Source: Nocardioides jishulii (GTDB lineage: Bacteria; Actinomycetota; Actinomycetes; Propionibacteriales; Nocardioidaceae). From it: DNA of 64,000 nucleotides. Positions 44,796 through 53,444 of this stretch are shown here, one piece after another (positions within the stretch are counted from its first letter, which is position 1; each line of letters opens with the position of its first letter). The position numbers were made by a program, and so were the translations under genes. The DNA lies in NCBI RefSeq assembly GCF_006007965.1, contig NZ_CP040748.1, forward strand, positions 744,001-808,000, read 5' to 3'. The notes under the pieces were generated by a model. The model had not been told where the DNA came from. It searched no databases and saw only the letters and a program-made list of their open reading frames with translations.

Positions 44796-45788
44796 TCAGC
44801 GCGTACGCCGTCGCGTCCATTCCCGGCGCAGCATGCCGGGCACTGCGACGGCGATGCGGCGCCAGCGCTGCACGCGCAGCTTCCACAACGGGGTGGTCGT
44901 GGTCTGGTCGCCGTGGAAGGCCTGCAACTCGTCGTCGTTGAGCATCAAGGCGTGCCACACGAAGGCGGGCCACTGGCGAGGGCGGAGCGAGCGGAAGCGG
45001 TGGAGGTAGGCCATGCGCGGGTCGCTCGTGGTGGCGATGCGCCAGTGGTCGATCCGCGCGGCCTCGGACGGGTGGGTGGGGTCGGGAGGCGTGAGCCCGA
45101 GGCGCTCCAGGAAGGGCGCGAGCGTCAGGGCGGCGCCGGTGGCCCGGGCGCAGGCGAGGAGGTCCTCCCCGGCGGGACCCGCGAAGAGGGGGGTGGCCCG
45201 CTCGACGAGGGCTTCGAGCGCGGCGGAGTTCTCGGGCCGCCAGGGGGCGCGCAGGTGGTGGAGCGCGGCGATGGCGGCACTGCCGGCCAGGTCGGTGGCC
45301 ATCACCTCGCGGCCGGCCTGCTCGATGGGGTGGCGCCGGCGCCACAGCTCCTCGAAGACCTCCGCCGGGGGCGCGAGGAAGCCGGGGTAGTAGGTGTGGG
45401 CGTCGATGCCCATCGGCCAGTGGTCGTTGAGCAGGTCGACCGAGTGGAACTCCAGGAGCTTCGGGGTGGTCGTCTCCGGGGTCCTGCGCCAGCCGGCGCG
45501 CTCCATCCCGGCGACGAAGTCGTCCACGTCGTCGGGATGCATCAGCACGTCGATGTCGGCCGACACCCGGGGAGCCCGCAGGCCGTGGGTGGTGAGCGAG
45601 ATCCCCTTGATGGCGAGCACCCGGGTGCCGGTGCGCCGGGCGACGTCGGCAGTGAGCGCGTACAGCAGCTCCATCGCCTCGGCGCCGGTGACGCGCTCCG
45701 TGGCCGCCGCGGGGGCTGCCCCCACCGTGGCGACGTCCGCTGGGCCGTCCGCCAGCTCGCGGTCCAGGTCGTGGTCCTGCGCACCCAT
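44796..45788 (-). CDS. NTP_transf_5-type nucleotidyltransferase
   Basis: A 330-residue protein of the uncharacterised nucleotidyltransferase family 5. Visible motifs are LAIKGISL, the metal-binding RVSADIDVLM (D-x-D) near residue 80 and HSVDLLNDHW. It ends a minus-strand operon after the tyrosine kinase and PqqD-like genes. ATG at 45788 overlaps the PqqD stop by one base and follows AGGAGG. Relatives occur in capsule, exosortase or peptide-modification clusters with HprK-related kinases and PqqD proteins; the substrate is unknown. Confidence 0.78.
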   Translation of the reverse strand: MGAQDHDLDRELADGPADVATVGAAPAAATERVTGAEAMELLYALTADVARRTGTRVLAIKGISLTTHGLRAPRVSADIDVLMHPDDVDDFVAGMERAGWRRTPETTTPKLLEFHSVDLLNDHWPMGIDAHTYYPGFLAPPAEVFEELWRRRHPIEQAGREVMATDLAGSAAIAALHHLRAPWRPENSAALEALVERATPLFAGPAGEDLLACARATGAALTLAPFLERLGLTPPDPTHPSEAARIDHWRIATTSDPRMAYLHRFRSLRPRQWPAFVWHALMLNDDELQAFHGDQTTTTPLWKLRVQRWRRIAVAVPGMLRREWTRRRTR

Positions 45789-46072
45789 CACGCCACCTCC
45801 TGGAGGAGCCCTTCGCGCAGCAACGTGGCCACGAAGGCGGAGACGTCGTCAGCCACCTCGTCGACCGGGGCCCCGAAGGCCTCGGCGACCTCCTGGGTCA
45901 CGTCGGCGAGCGAGCGCCGTCCGTCCACCGCAGCCCAGATCTCCGCTGCCGGACCGGTGAGGATCCGAGGGGGGTGGGCGGCGTCGTCCAGGTCGAGCAG
46001 GACGACGCGCGCCGCGTCACCGACGTGGAGCACCGAGGTCCTGCGGGCGAGCGCCGTCATGGGTGACGTCAC
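45788..46072 (-). CDS. PqqD-like protein 1
   Basis: A 94-residue protein with the PqqD winged-helix pattern: VVLLDLDDA...ILTGPAAEIWAAVDGRRSLADVTQEVAEAFG...VADDVSAFVATLLREGLL. PqqD proteins bind leader peptides for RiPP enzymes, but related proteins also occur in polysaccharide clusters. No precursor peptide or radical SAM enzyme is visible here. GTG at 46072 overlaps the kinase stop by four bases; an in-frame ATG at 46060 is possible. Confidence 0.8.
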   Translation of the reverse strand: MTSPMTALARRTSVLHVGDAARVVLLDLDDAAHPPRILTGPAAEIWAAVDGRRSLADVTQEVAEAFGAPVDEVADDVSAFVATLLREGLLQEVA

Positions 46073-47559
46073 TTGCGAGCGAGGCGACGCTTGGGCTGCT
46101 GCTCGCGACGGGCGGCCTTGGTGACCGCCTTCGACTCCTTCTTCTCGCTGCGCGAGGCGTAGCCGCCGTAACCTCCGTAGGAGCCGTAGCCGCCGTAGGA
46201 CCCGTAGCCGAGGACCTTCCGCTTCTGCGGCACCCGGTTGACGATGACGCCGAGGGTCTTGGCGTCGACGCGCTCGAGGTGCTCCAACGCGCTCTCGAGG
46301 TGGTGGTCCTTGGTCTTGCCCGTCGAGATCACGATGAGCGCACCGTCGGTGCGGGCCGCGAGGATCGCCCCGTCGGTGACCGGGAGCAGCGGGGGAGCGT
46401 CGATGACGACGATGGCATCCTGCGACAGTCGCGCGAGCAGGTTGCGCATCGCCTGCGAGCCGAGCAGCTCGCTGGGGTTGGGAGGCACCGGGCCGGCGGC
46501 GAGCACGCGGAGGCCGTCGTGGCCGGGGATGCGCTGCAGGGCATCCTCGATGCCGATCTTGCCAGTGAGCACGTCGGTGAGGCCGACGCCCTCGACGAGG
46601 CCGAGGCTGGACGCGACCATCGGGCGACGCAGGTCGCCGTCGACGAGGATGACGGGCTGGCCGGAGCGCTCGATGGCCGCCACCAGGTTGGCGGAGACCG
46701 TCGACTTGCCGTCACCGGGCATCGGGCTGGAGACGACGATGACGCGCGGCGGGTTGTCGACGTCCATGTAGGTGAGGTTGGTCCGGAGCTTGCGGAAGGC
46801 CTCCGAGGCAGGGCCCTGGCCGAAGATCCGGGCGTCTGCGTCGACGGCGAGCTGTGTACGACCGGAGTCGCCGCGGTTGAGCAGGTCAGTGACCGGGATC
46901 TGGCCCACGACGCTGACCGAGAACCTCTCCTCGATCTCACGCTTGCTCATCAGGCGGCGGTCGAAGGTGCCGCGCAGCACGGCGTAGCCGAAGCCGAGCA
47001 GCAGTCCGACGAGCAGAGAGAGCGCCAGGTTGCGGACAGGGTCGGGGGAGATCGGCGCGCTCGGCAGGTCGGCAGCCTCGACCGGCATGATGCGCAGCGG
47101 AGCGGTGCCCTTGCCCTGGGGGTTCTGGATCTCCTCGACCGTGTCGGCGAGGGCGGCGACCCACGCGTCGGCCAGCTCGACCGCGAGCTCGGGCGTGCCA
47201 GCGCGAGCGGTGATCTGGATGAGCACGGTGTCGGGCGGCTGGATCGCCTCGATGCTGCCGACCAGGGACCCGGGGGACTCCTCGAGCCCGAGGTCGTCGA
47301 TCACGCGCTCGGCGACGGCGCGGCTACGCGCGATCTGGAGGAAGGAGGTGGCCTTCGACTTGGCGAGGCTGTCGTTGACCGAGGCCAGCGAGGTGTTGTC
47401 GTCGGTCTCGGACGTGGTCACGAACCCGTTGGCGTTGGCCGCGTAGACGGGGGACCGGGTGGCGGTCCATCCAGCCCCCATGACCACGCACACCACGGCG
47501 ATCGCCAGCACGCCGCGCCAGTGGTTGCGCAACAGCCGTACGTAGTCCTTCAACTCCAC
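46069..47559 (-). CDS. Polysaccharide-type tyrosine autokinase (Wzc/CpsD-like)
   Basis: A 496-residue BY-kinase. An N-terminal Wzz-like region with two membrane helices (about 18-38 and 185-205) precedes the kinase: Walker A SSPMPGDGKSTVS, Walker A' VILVDGDLRRP and Walker B VVIDAPPLLP. A C-terminal tail has six tyrosines spaced by Gly and Ser (GYGSYGGYGSYGGYGGY), the autophosphorylation cluster, then a Lys/Arg-rich end. Such kinases control chain length and export of polysaccharides. No glycosyltransferase or polymerase gene is adjacent. GTG at 47559 follows GAGGGG. Confidence 0.9.
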   Translation of the reverse strand: MELKDYVRLLRNHWRGVLAIAVVCVVMGAGWTATRSPVYAANANGFVTTSETDDNTSLASVNDSLAKSKATSFLQIARSRAVAERVIDDLGLEESPGSLVGSIEAIQPPDTVLIQITARAGTPELAVELADAWVAALADTVEEIQNPQGKGTAPLRIMPVEAADLPSAPISPDPVRNLALSLLVGLLLGFGYAVLRGTFDRRLMSKREIEERFSVSVVGQIPVTDLLNRGDSGRTQLAVDADARIFGQGPASEAFRKLRTNLTYMDVDNPPRVIVVSSPMPGDGKSTVSANLVAAIERSGQPVILVDGDLRRPMVASSLGLVEGVGLTDVLTGKIGIEDALQRIPGHDGLRVLAAGPVPPNPSELLGSQAMRNLLARLSQDAIVVIDAPPLLPVTDGAILAARTDGALIVISTGKTKDHHLESALEHLERVDAKTLGVIVNRVPQKRKVLGYGSYGGYGSYGGYGGYASRSEKKESKAVTKAARREQQPKRRLARK

Positions 47560-47593
47560 GGATGAACCCCTCGATCGGAAACGCGTCGGTCGC

Positions 47594-47653
47594 AGTGTAC
47601 GGGGGGAGTCGGGGCTGAGGGTCTCCACCGCCCGAACCGGGCACCCCTACACT
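47594..47653. promoter_or_regulatory. Divergent promoter pair between the two kinase operons
   Basis: Two identical TACACT hexamers in opposite orientation: minus strand at 47599-47594 for the tyrosine-kinase operon, and plus strand at 47648-47653 for the HprK-like gene. The latter is seven bases from the ATG at 47661 and would give a leaderless message. No convincing -35 boxes. Confidence 0.5.
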
Positions 47654-47660
47654 GCCCGGC

Positions 47661-48563
47661 ATGGTGGATAACTCGAGCGAGGCCGAGACCGCGTCCGTCG
47701 CCCTGCATCTGATGGGGGTGGTCGTCGAGGTGCGCCCCACGGGCACCCGCTCGGCGGAGCTGCGCACCGACCTCCTCCGCGCCTGGGAGCGTTGCCTCCC
47801 CGGCCGACCCGGCGTCGTCGCCACGGCGGACGCCACCCTCGAGGTCTGCCTCGACGACGACCCGGAGGTGGCGGCGCAGGCGCGCGGGCGCGGCGCCGTC
47901 GCCGGCACTGACCTCTTCGTCGTGATGGACGAGGTCAGCAGCCAGCTCACCCAGGTGGCCCTCGAGCAGGTCGTCGGGAAGAAGTGGCTGCTCCACGCCT
48001 GCGCCCTCGCCGACACCACCACCGGGCGCACCGTGGTGCTGGTCGCCCCGTCGGGCACCGGCAAGACGACCGCGGCGCGCACCCTGGGCCGTACGTTGGG
48101 CTACCTCACCGACGAGACCGCGGTGATCGGCCTGGACGGCTCGATCGTCCCCTTCGCCAAGCCGCTCTCCCTCCTGGTCGACGGCAGGCGCCCCAAGCGC
48201 CAGGTGTCACCGGCCGAGGCAGGCCTCGTGGCGGCTCCGTCCGAGTGCACGGTGGTCGCGGTCGCGCTGCTCCAGCGCGAGTCGGAGCCGACCGAGGTGC
48301 GGGTCGAGGACGTGCCCATGGTCGAGGGGTTGGCGCGGCTCGCCGAGCAGACCTCCTCCCTCCACCTGCTCGAACGCCCGCTGCACACCGTCGCCGACCT
48401 GCTGCGCGAGCGCGGGGGACTGCGGCGCCTCGTCTACTCGGAGGCCGAGGACCTGGTCCCGGTCATCAGCGGGTGGCTGCGAGACCCCGATGCTGCGACC
48501 GACCCTGAGGCCGCCGGCGCCGCCGCGGCGTCCCAGCCCGTCCTGGAAGGGATCCAGCCGTGA
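47661..48563 (+). CDS. HprK-like P-loop protein
   Basis: A 300-residue protein. Walker A APSGTGKTT is at residues 129-137 in a context (LLHACALAD...TVVLVAPSGTGKTT...YLTDETAVI) like the HPr-kinase-related proteins found with PqqD and NTP_transf_5 proteins. The N-terminal half has no recognised domain. Likely an ATP-binding kinase; the target is unknown. It is divergent from the tyrosine-kinase operon and overlaps the next small gene by four bases (GTGA). Confidence 0.72.
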   Translation: MVDNSSEAETASVALHLMGVVVEVRPTGTRSAELRTDLLRAWERCLPGRPGVVATADATLEVCLDDDPEVAAQARGRGAVAGTDLFVVMDEVSSQLTQVALEQVVGKKWLLHACALADTTTGRTVVLVAPSGTGKTTAARTLGRTLGYLTDETAVIGLDGSIVPFAKPLSLLVDGRRPKRQVSPAEAGLVAAPSECTVVAVALLQRESEPTEVRVEDVPMVEGLARLAEQTSSLHLLERPLHTVADLLRERGGLRRLVYSEAEDLVPVISGWLRDPDAATDPEAAGAAAASQPVLEGIQP

Positions 48564-48847
48564 CGACGACTGCCCGCGTGCGCCGGCTCCCGGTGATCGA
48601 CGAGTACGTGGAGGACGGCCGCAGCGCGGTCCTCGTCGAGGGCCACGCCCTGACGCTCTCGGAGATCGCCACCTACGTCCTCTCGTGCCTGGGCGAGGAG
48701 TGGAGCGCGTACGACGCCCTCGTCGCCACGGTGGAGGCGGAGGTCGGTGCCCCCGCAGAGGGAAGCACGAGTGAGGCGCTGGAGCAGGTGCTGCGTGACC
48801 TGGCCGGGCACCGCCTGGTCGAGCTCGACGACTCGCCGGTGGGCTGA
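48560..48847 (+). CDS. PqqD-like protein 2
   Basis: A 95-residue protein: VLVEGHALTLSEIATYVLSCLGEEWSAYDALVATVEAEVG...ALEQVLRDLAGHRLVEL. The spacing matches PqqD-like winged-helix proteins, although the match is weaker than for the gene at 45788-46072. Coupled to the HprK-like gene; probably its partner. Confidence 0.65.
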   Translation: MTTTARVRRLPVIDEYVEDGRSAVLVEGHALTLSEIATYVLSCLGEEWSAYDALVATVEAEVGAPAEGSTSEALEQVLRDLAGHRLVELDDSPVG

Positions 48848-48862
48848 CGCGCCCAGCAGCAC

Positions 48863-49963
48863 TCAGTCGAACCAGGAACGGCGCATCGAGTAGATCCACC
48901 GCGTACGCGGCCACTCGGAGACCGACCACAGGGTGTCGGTCTCGGGCCAGTAGGAGAGGTCCTCGGGGCCCATGGGCGTGGCGAATCGGTGACGCCGCAG
49001 GCGCCCGGGCTGACCGGTGAAGATGGTGCCGGGCGACGGGCCCCGCGAGACGCTGATGTGGTGGCGGCCACGGGCGATCACGGCACCCTGCATCTGGACC
49101 GTCCCGGCCTCGTGGAGCACCGGACGCGACAGCCCCGACTCGTCCGTCTGGGGCAGCCACGTCTCCGCGTCGAGGTCGAACTGCGCGAGACGGGTGCTCT
49201 GGTCGTTGCGCCCGTACTCACCGGCCAGGAGTCCCGGCGGCTGCGTGGAACGGTCGAGAGAGAGGAACGAGTAGCGCAGGGGCACGTTCCCCTCGTCGGA
49301 GTAGGCCCGGTGCGCGAACCGGACCGGCAGTACGTAGTGGTGGCCGAACGAGGAGACCCTGCCGCCACTCTCCTCGTCGAAGACCCCGATCTCGTCCGGA
49401 TGGGCGTTGTCGTCGGCCACCCGCATCAGGTCCCCCACGTGGCAGGAGACGAAGCCACGGGCGGTGGCGGCGACGTGGAACCAGGGGCCGGCCCACACGA
49501 CTCCGCCGGCGTGGATGCGGACGGGGCGCAGCTCGAGCCGTCCCTCGGCGTCGACGACGGGCTCGACCAGCAGCACGTGGCGGTAGCGCAGGGTGTCGAG
49601 GTCGAGGAAGGTCAGGCGCGAGCCGCGGCCCACCCCGGCCTCGGCCTTGGCGTACCAGGTCGTCACCACGACGCGACGTCCCTCGACCGTGCCGGTGGGG
49701 TCGGCGTCGGCCGAGGTGGTGACGCCCTGCGGCCACCAGACCCGGTCGGCCTGGTCGTGGCGGTCGAACGCGATGGCCCGCTGGACCGCACGCCCGGCCA
49801 GACGCCCTCTCAGAGAGGGGGTGGCGGTGAACTTGAGGTCGTCGAGGAGGGCGCCGAGGGTGGTCCTGCCCCCCAGACGCTCGGCCAGCAGGTCGATCTG
49901 CACACCGTGCTCCTCGGAGCGTTCGAGGTGCACACCCACGGTCCCCCCGCCCGGCTGCTCCAC
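48863..49963 (-). CDS. Protein of unknown function next to the kinase module
   Basis: A 366-residue protein without signal peptide or membrane helix. Repeated strand-like blocks (SRLTFLDLDTLRYRHVLLV, GPWFHVAATARGFVSCHVGDLMRVA, TDTLWSVSEWPRTRWIY) suggest a beta-propeller-like fold. GTG at 49963 follows GAGGAGGA. It converges on the PqqD-like gene. No function can be given. Confidence 0.6.
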   Translation of the reverse strand: MEQPGGGTVGVHLERSEEHGVQIDLLAERLGGRTTLGALLDDLKFTATPSLRGRLAGRAVQRAIAFDRHDQADRVWWPQGVTTSADADPTGTVEGRRVVVTTWYAKAEAGVGRGSRLTFLDLDTLRYRHVLLVEPVVDAEGRLELRPVRIHAGGVVWAGPWFHVAATARGFVSCHVGDLMRVADDNAHPDEIGVFDEESGGRVSSFGHHYVLPVRFAHRAYSDEGNVPLRYSFLSLDRSTQPPGLLAGEYGRNDQSTRLAQFDLDAETWLPQTDESGLSRPVLHEAGTVQMQGAVIARGRHHISVSRGPSPGTIFTGQPGRLRRHRFATPMGPEDLSYWPETDTLWSVSEWPRTRWIYSMRRSWFD

Positions 49964-50040
49964 CCGTCCTCCTCGCCGTCGTGACTGCCTGACGCGACCC
50001 ACGCTAGCGAGGCGTGGGTGGGCAGGGGGAGGATAGGAGG

Positions 50041-50361
50041 GTGAGGGCGATCTTCTTCGACGAGGACGACGCGCGGGCCGTGGAGGCCCGGTTGCTGCGC
50101 GACGGCTACACCGCCGACCTGGTGCGAGAGCGCCTCTCCGGCGAGGACGACGACGAGGACCACCCGTGGGCGGTCGTGAGCGACGCCCCGGAGTTCGTGC
50201 TCGACCTGCTCACCGACGAGTTCGACGGCTGGCTCGACCCGGAGGAGCCCGACGTGGCCCCGCCCCCGGTCCTGCCCCCGCTGGAGCTTCCCCGAGCCCC
50301 GCGACGGGTCAAGCGTCCGGACCTGCTGGGCGACGAGCGCGGGACTAGGCTCGATCCATGA
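50041..50361 (+). CDS. Small acidic protein of unknown function
   Basis: A 106-residue protein, acidic in the middle (SGEDDDEDHPWAVV), with a Pro-rich part and a basic end. The first 75 residues look like a small alpha/beta domain. GTG at 50041 is six bases after GAGGAT. It overlaps mshB by four bases. No family recognised. Confidence 0.6.
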   Translation: MRAIFFDEDDARAVEARLLRDGYTADLVRERLSGEDDDEDHPWAVVSDAPEFVLDLLTDEFDGWLDPEEPDVAPPPVLPPLELPRAPRRVKRPDLLGDERGTRLDP

Positions 50362-51281
50362 CCTCCCAGCCGACCTCGCTGCCCGAGCAGCGGATCCTGC
50401 TCGTGCACGCCCACCCCGACGACGAGGCGATCGGCAACGGCGCCACGATGGCGAAGTACGTCGCCGAGGGACGCCACGTCACCCTGGTCACCTGCACCGC
50501 GGGGGAGCAGGGCGAGATCCTGGTCCCCGAGCTGGAGCACCTGGCCGCCGACCGCGACGACGCGCTCGGCCCGGTCCGCCGCGAGGAGCTGGCGGCCGCG
50601 ATGGCCGAGCTCGGGGTGACCGACCACCGCTTCCTCGGCGGCTTCGGCACCTACCGGGACTCCGGCATGAAGTGGCACCCCGAGGGCCACGCGGTGCCCG
50701 CCGACGAGATCCACGACAACGCCTTCTGGCGTGCCGACCTCACCGAGGCGGCCGACCACCTCGTCGCCGTGATCCGCGAGGTGCGCCCGCAGGTCCTGGT
50801 CACCTACGACCAGTTCGGTGGCTACGGCCACCCCGACCACATCCAGGCGCACCGCGTCGCGACGTACGCCGTCGCCCTGGCCGCCGTGCCGTCCTACCGC
50901 CGTGACCTCGGCGAGGCCCACGACGTGGCGAAGGTCTACTGGACCGCCATGTCGGAGTCGCGGATGCGCGACGGCCTGCGTCGGCTGCGGGCCGCCGGTG
51001 ACGAGACCACCTTCGAGGGCATGGACCCCGAGGGCCCGATGCTGATGGCCTCGCCCGACGAGGACCTCGCCGCTGCCGTCGACGCCCAGGCCTTCATCGA
51101 GCAGAAGATGGCCTCGATGCGCGCCCACTCCACCCAGATCACCGTCGACGGGCCGTTCTTCGCCCTCTCCAACAACGTGGGCTCCCAGGCCTTCGGCATC
51201 GAGTACTACCGCCTGGCCAAGGGGACGCTGGGCCCGGTGGGGCCCGAGGGTCTGGAGACCGACCTCTTCGCGGGTCTGTGA
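50358..51281 (+). CDS. mshB: Mycothiol biosynthesis deacetylase
   Basis: A 307-residue PIG-L-family zinc deacetylase (GlcNAc-Ins deacetylase) making GlcN-Ins for mycothiol. Metal motifs are HAHPDDEAIGNG near residue 17 and the GHPDH stretch near 157. The length and the GGFGTYRDSGM block match MshB rather than Mca. TAGGCT at 50346-50351 lies six bases before the ATG. Confidence 0.93.
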   Translation: MTSQPTSLPEQRILLVHAHPDDEAIGNGATMAKYVAEGRHVTLVTCTAGEQGEILVPELEHLAADRDDALGPVRREELAAAMAELGVTDHRFLGGFGTYRDSGMKWHPEGHAVPADEIHDNAFWRADLTEAADHLVAVIREVRPQVLVTYDQFGGYGHPDHIQAHRVATYAVALAAVPSYRRDLGEAHDVAKVYWTAMSESRMRDGLRRLRAAGDETTFEGMDPEGPMLMASPDEDLAAAVDAQAFIEQKMASMRAHSTQITVDGPFFALSNNVGSQAFGIEYYRLAKGTLGPVGPEGLETDLFAGL

Positions 51282-51619
51282 CCGGGGTGGCCCGTGCCGG
51301 CGCTGCTCTCCTGCTCGCGGCGGCAGGCGCCCTGACGGCGCTCGCCGGCGTGATGCTGCACGGGCGTTGGTGGGGCCTGGCCCTGGCCGCCGCCGTCACG
51401 GTCTACGCCGCGTGGTCGCTCCCGGCTGCGTGGTGGGCACGGTTCCCGTTCGTCCTCGGGTGGGTGCTGCTCACGCTGGTGGTGCTGACCGGACGCCCCG
51501 AGGGCGACTTCCTGGTGGCCTCCACGCTCCAGGGCTATCTCTTCCTCGGCATCGGCGCCGTGCTGGCGTTCGTGGCTGCGCTGGGTCTGCGACGCGCCCG
51601 CGCCGTGGTGGACGCCTAG
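51278..51619 (+). CDS. Small membrane protein (DUF6113-like)
   Basis: A 113-residue protein with three to four hydrophobic helices, coupled to mshB by a GTGA overlap. Similar small proteins follow mshB in other actinobacteria (DUF6113 type). Function unknown. Confidence 0.65.
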   Translation: MTGVARAGAALLLAAAGALTALAGVMLHGRWWGLALAAAVTVYAAWSLPAAWWARFPFVLGWVLLTLVVLTGRPEGDFLVASTLQGYLFLGIGAVLAFVAALGLRRARAVVDA

Positions 51620-51643
51620 CCGTCCGGGTTGGTCCGGCCCTCC

Positions 51644-51649
51644 TACACT
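51644..51649 (+). promoter_or_regulatory. -10 hexamer for the VanW gene
   Basis: TACACT ends six bases before the GTG at 51656, consistent with a leaderless transcript and supporting that start. Confidence 0.5.
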
Positions 51650-51655
51650 CACAGG

Positions 51656-53410
51656 GTGTTTGCTTCGAAGTCCGACCCCGTCTCGACCTCCGCCCCTGTC
51701 GAGGACTCCGAGGAGAAGGCTGGCGGCCGTGTGGTCGTCGGGCTGCTCCTCGGCATCGTCCTCCTCGTCGGAGGTGCCTACGTGGTCGCCCACCAGGTCA
51801 CCGGTGGCAAGGTGCCCCGCGGTACGACGGTGGCGGGCGTCGCCATCGGCGGCAGCTCCGCCGAGGAGGCCGAGCAGCGCCTGCGTGACGGCCTCGAGGA
51901 CCGCGTGGACCAGCCCCTCGAGCTGGTCGTCGGCGACGAGAAGCGCTCGGTCACACCCGCGGAGGCCGGGCTCTCGGTCGACTACGCGGGGTCGATCGAG
52001 GCGGCCGGCGGCGGCAGCTCGTGGGCGCCGGAGCGGCTGTGGACGTACTTCACCGGTGGACACGACCTCGACGCGAAGGTCGACCTCGACGAGGCGGCGT
52101 TCGACGGCCTGCTCGACGAGCTCGGTGAGGAGTACGGCAACCTGCCCGTGGAGGGCGCGGTGACCTTCGTCGACGGCCGGATCCGCACCACTGATCCCGA
52201 GCCTGGTCAGGCGATCGACGCCGAGGTCGCCCGCAAGGCCTTCCTGACCGCCTACCTCGGGCCCTCCCAGGAAGTGGAGCTGGAGCTCGAGCAGCAGCAG
52301 CCGGAGATCGACGAGGCCGACGTCGCGGCGGCGCTCAACGACTTCGCCAACGCGGCCGTCTCGGAGCCCGTCGAGCTGGTCTTCGACGAGACCACCGTGC
52401 GGCTCTCGCCCCGCGACTACTCCAAGGCGATCGCCCTGGAGACGGTCGACGGCGTCTTGCAGCCGAAGCTGCGCCCCAAGCAGCTCAAGGCGGTCCTCGC
52501 GGACGCACTCGCCGGCGACGGCGGCCCGGTGGAGGCCACGGTCGCCCTGAAGAACGGCAAACCCGTCGTGGTTCCCGACGAGCCCGGCGTGGCCTTCGAG
52601 CAGAAGGAGGTCAACGACCTCTTCCTCGACCTGGTGGCGGCCGAGCCCGACAAGCGTCGCGCCACGGTGGAGGCCGAGGTCGCCCGCTCCGACTTCCGCA
52701 CGGACGACGCCGAGGCGCTGAACATCAAGGAGGTGGTCGCTGACGTGACCACCCAGTTCCCCTACGCCGAGTACCGCAACATCAACATCGGCCGGGCTGC
52801 GGAGCTCATCAACGGCACCGTGCTCAAGCCCGGTGAGACGTTCTCGATGAACGACACGGTGGGTGAGCGCACCCGCGAGAATGGGTTCACCGAGGGCTTC
52901 ATGATCGCCGACGGCGTCTTCAAGGAAGACCTGGGCGGCGGAGTCTCGCAGATGGCGACCACCCTCTTCAACGGCGCCTTCTTCGCCGGTCTCGAGGACG
53001 TCGAGCACAAGCCGCACTCCTTCTACATCAGCCGCTACCCGGTGGGTCGCGAGGCGACCGTCGCCTGGGGCTCGGTCGACCTGCGCTTCAAGAACGACAC
53101 CGACCACGGCGTCCTCATCGAGGCGAAGGTGACCCCGGCGACCCCGTCGAGCCAGGGTGTCGTGCGCGTACGCATGTGGTCGACGAAGGTGTGGGACATC
53201 AAGGCCGTCACCGGTGACCGCTACAACTTCACCCCGCCCAAGACCCGCACCATGACGACCTCCAGCTGCGTGCCCAACAGCGGCTACGGCGGCTTCGAGA
53301 TCAACGTGAAGCGCGTCTTCCGCAAGGCCGGCGAGAGCAAGGTCGTGCGGACGGAGAACTTCCACACCACGTACACGCCCTCCGACACGGTCGTCTGCAA
53401 GAAGCCCTGA
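51656..53410 (+). CDS. VanW-family protein with peptidoglycan-binding repeats
   Basis: A 584-residue protein. A cytoplasmic start and one membrane helix (about 25-47) precede repeated PG-binding-4-like domains (about 60-370), each with the TVAGVAIGG or EPGVAF type of strand. A VanW domain follows (about 375-510: FPYAEYRNINIGRAAELINGT...PGETFSMND...GGVSQMATTLFN). The C-terminus has two cysteines. Probably an envelope protein acting near peptidoglycan. Several Glu-rich loops in the middle. Confidence 0.9.
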   Translation: MFASKSDPVSTSAPVEDSEEKAGGRVVVGLLLGIVLLVGGAYVVAHQVTGGKVPRGTTVAGVAIGGSSAEEAEQRLRDGLEDRVDQPLELVVGDEKRSVTPAEAGLSVDYAGSIEAAGGGSSWAPERLWTYFTGGHDLDAKVDLDEAAFDGLLDELGEEYGNLPVEGAVTFVDGRIRTTDPEPGQAIDAEVARKAFLTAYLGPSQEVELELEQQQPEIDEADVAAALNDFANAAVSEPVELVFDETTVRLSPRDYSKAIALETVDGVLQPKLRPKQLKAVLADALAGDGGPVEATVALKNGKPVVVPDEPGVAFEQKEVNDLFLDLVAAEPDKRRATVEAEVARSDFRTDDAEALNIKEVVADVTTQFPYAEYRNINIGRAAELINGTVLKPGETFSMNDTVGERTRENGFTEGFMIADGVFKEDLGGGVSQMATTLFNGAFFAGLEDVEHKPHSFYISRYPVGREATVAWGSVDLRFKNDTDHGVLIEAKVTPATPSSQGVVRVRMWSTKVWDIKAVTGDRYNFTPPKTRTMTTSSCVPNSGYGGFEINVKRVFRKAGESKVVRTENFHTTYTPSDTVVCKKP

Positions 53411-53444
53411 CCGCGGTGGCCGTCGGGACCGTGCCGGACCTGCC

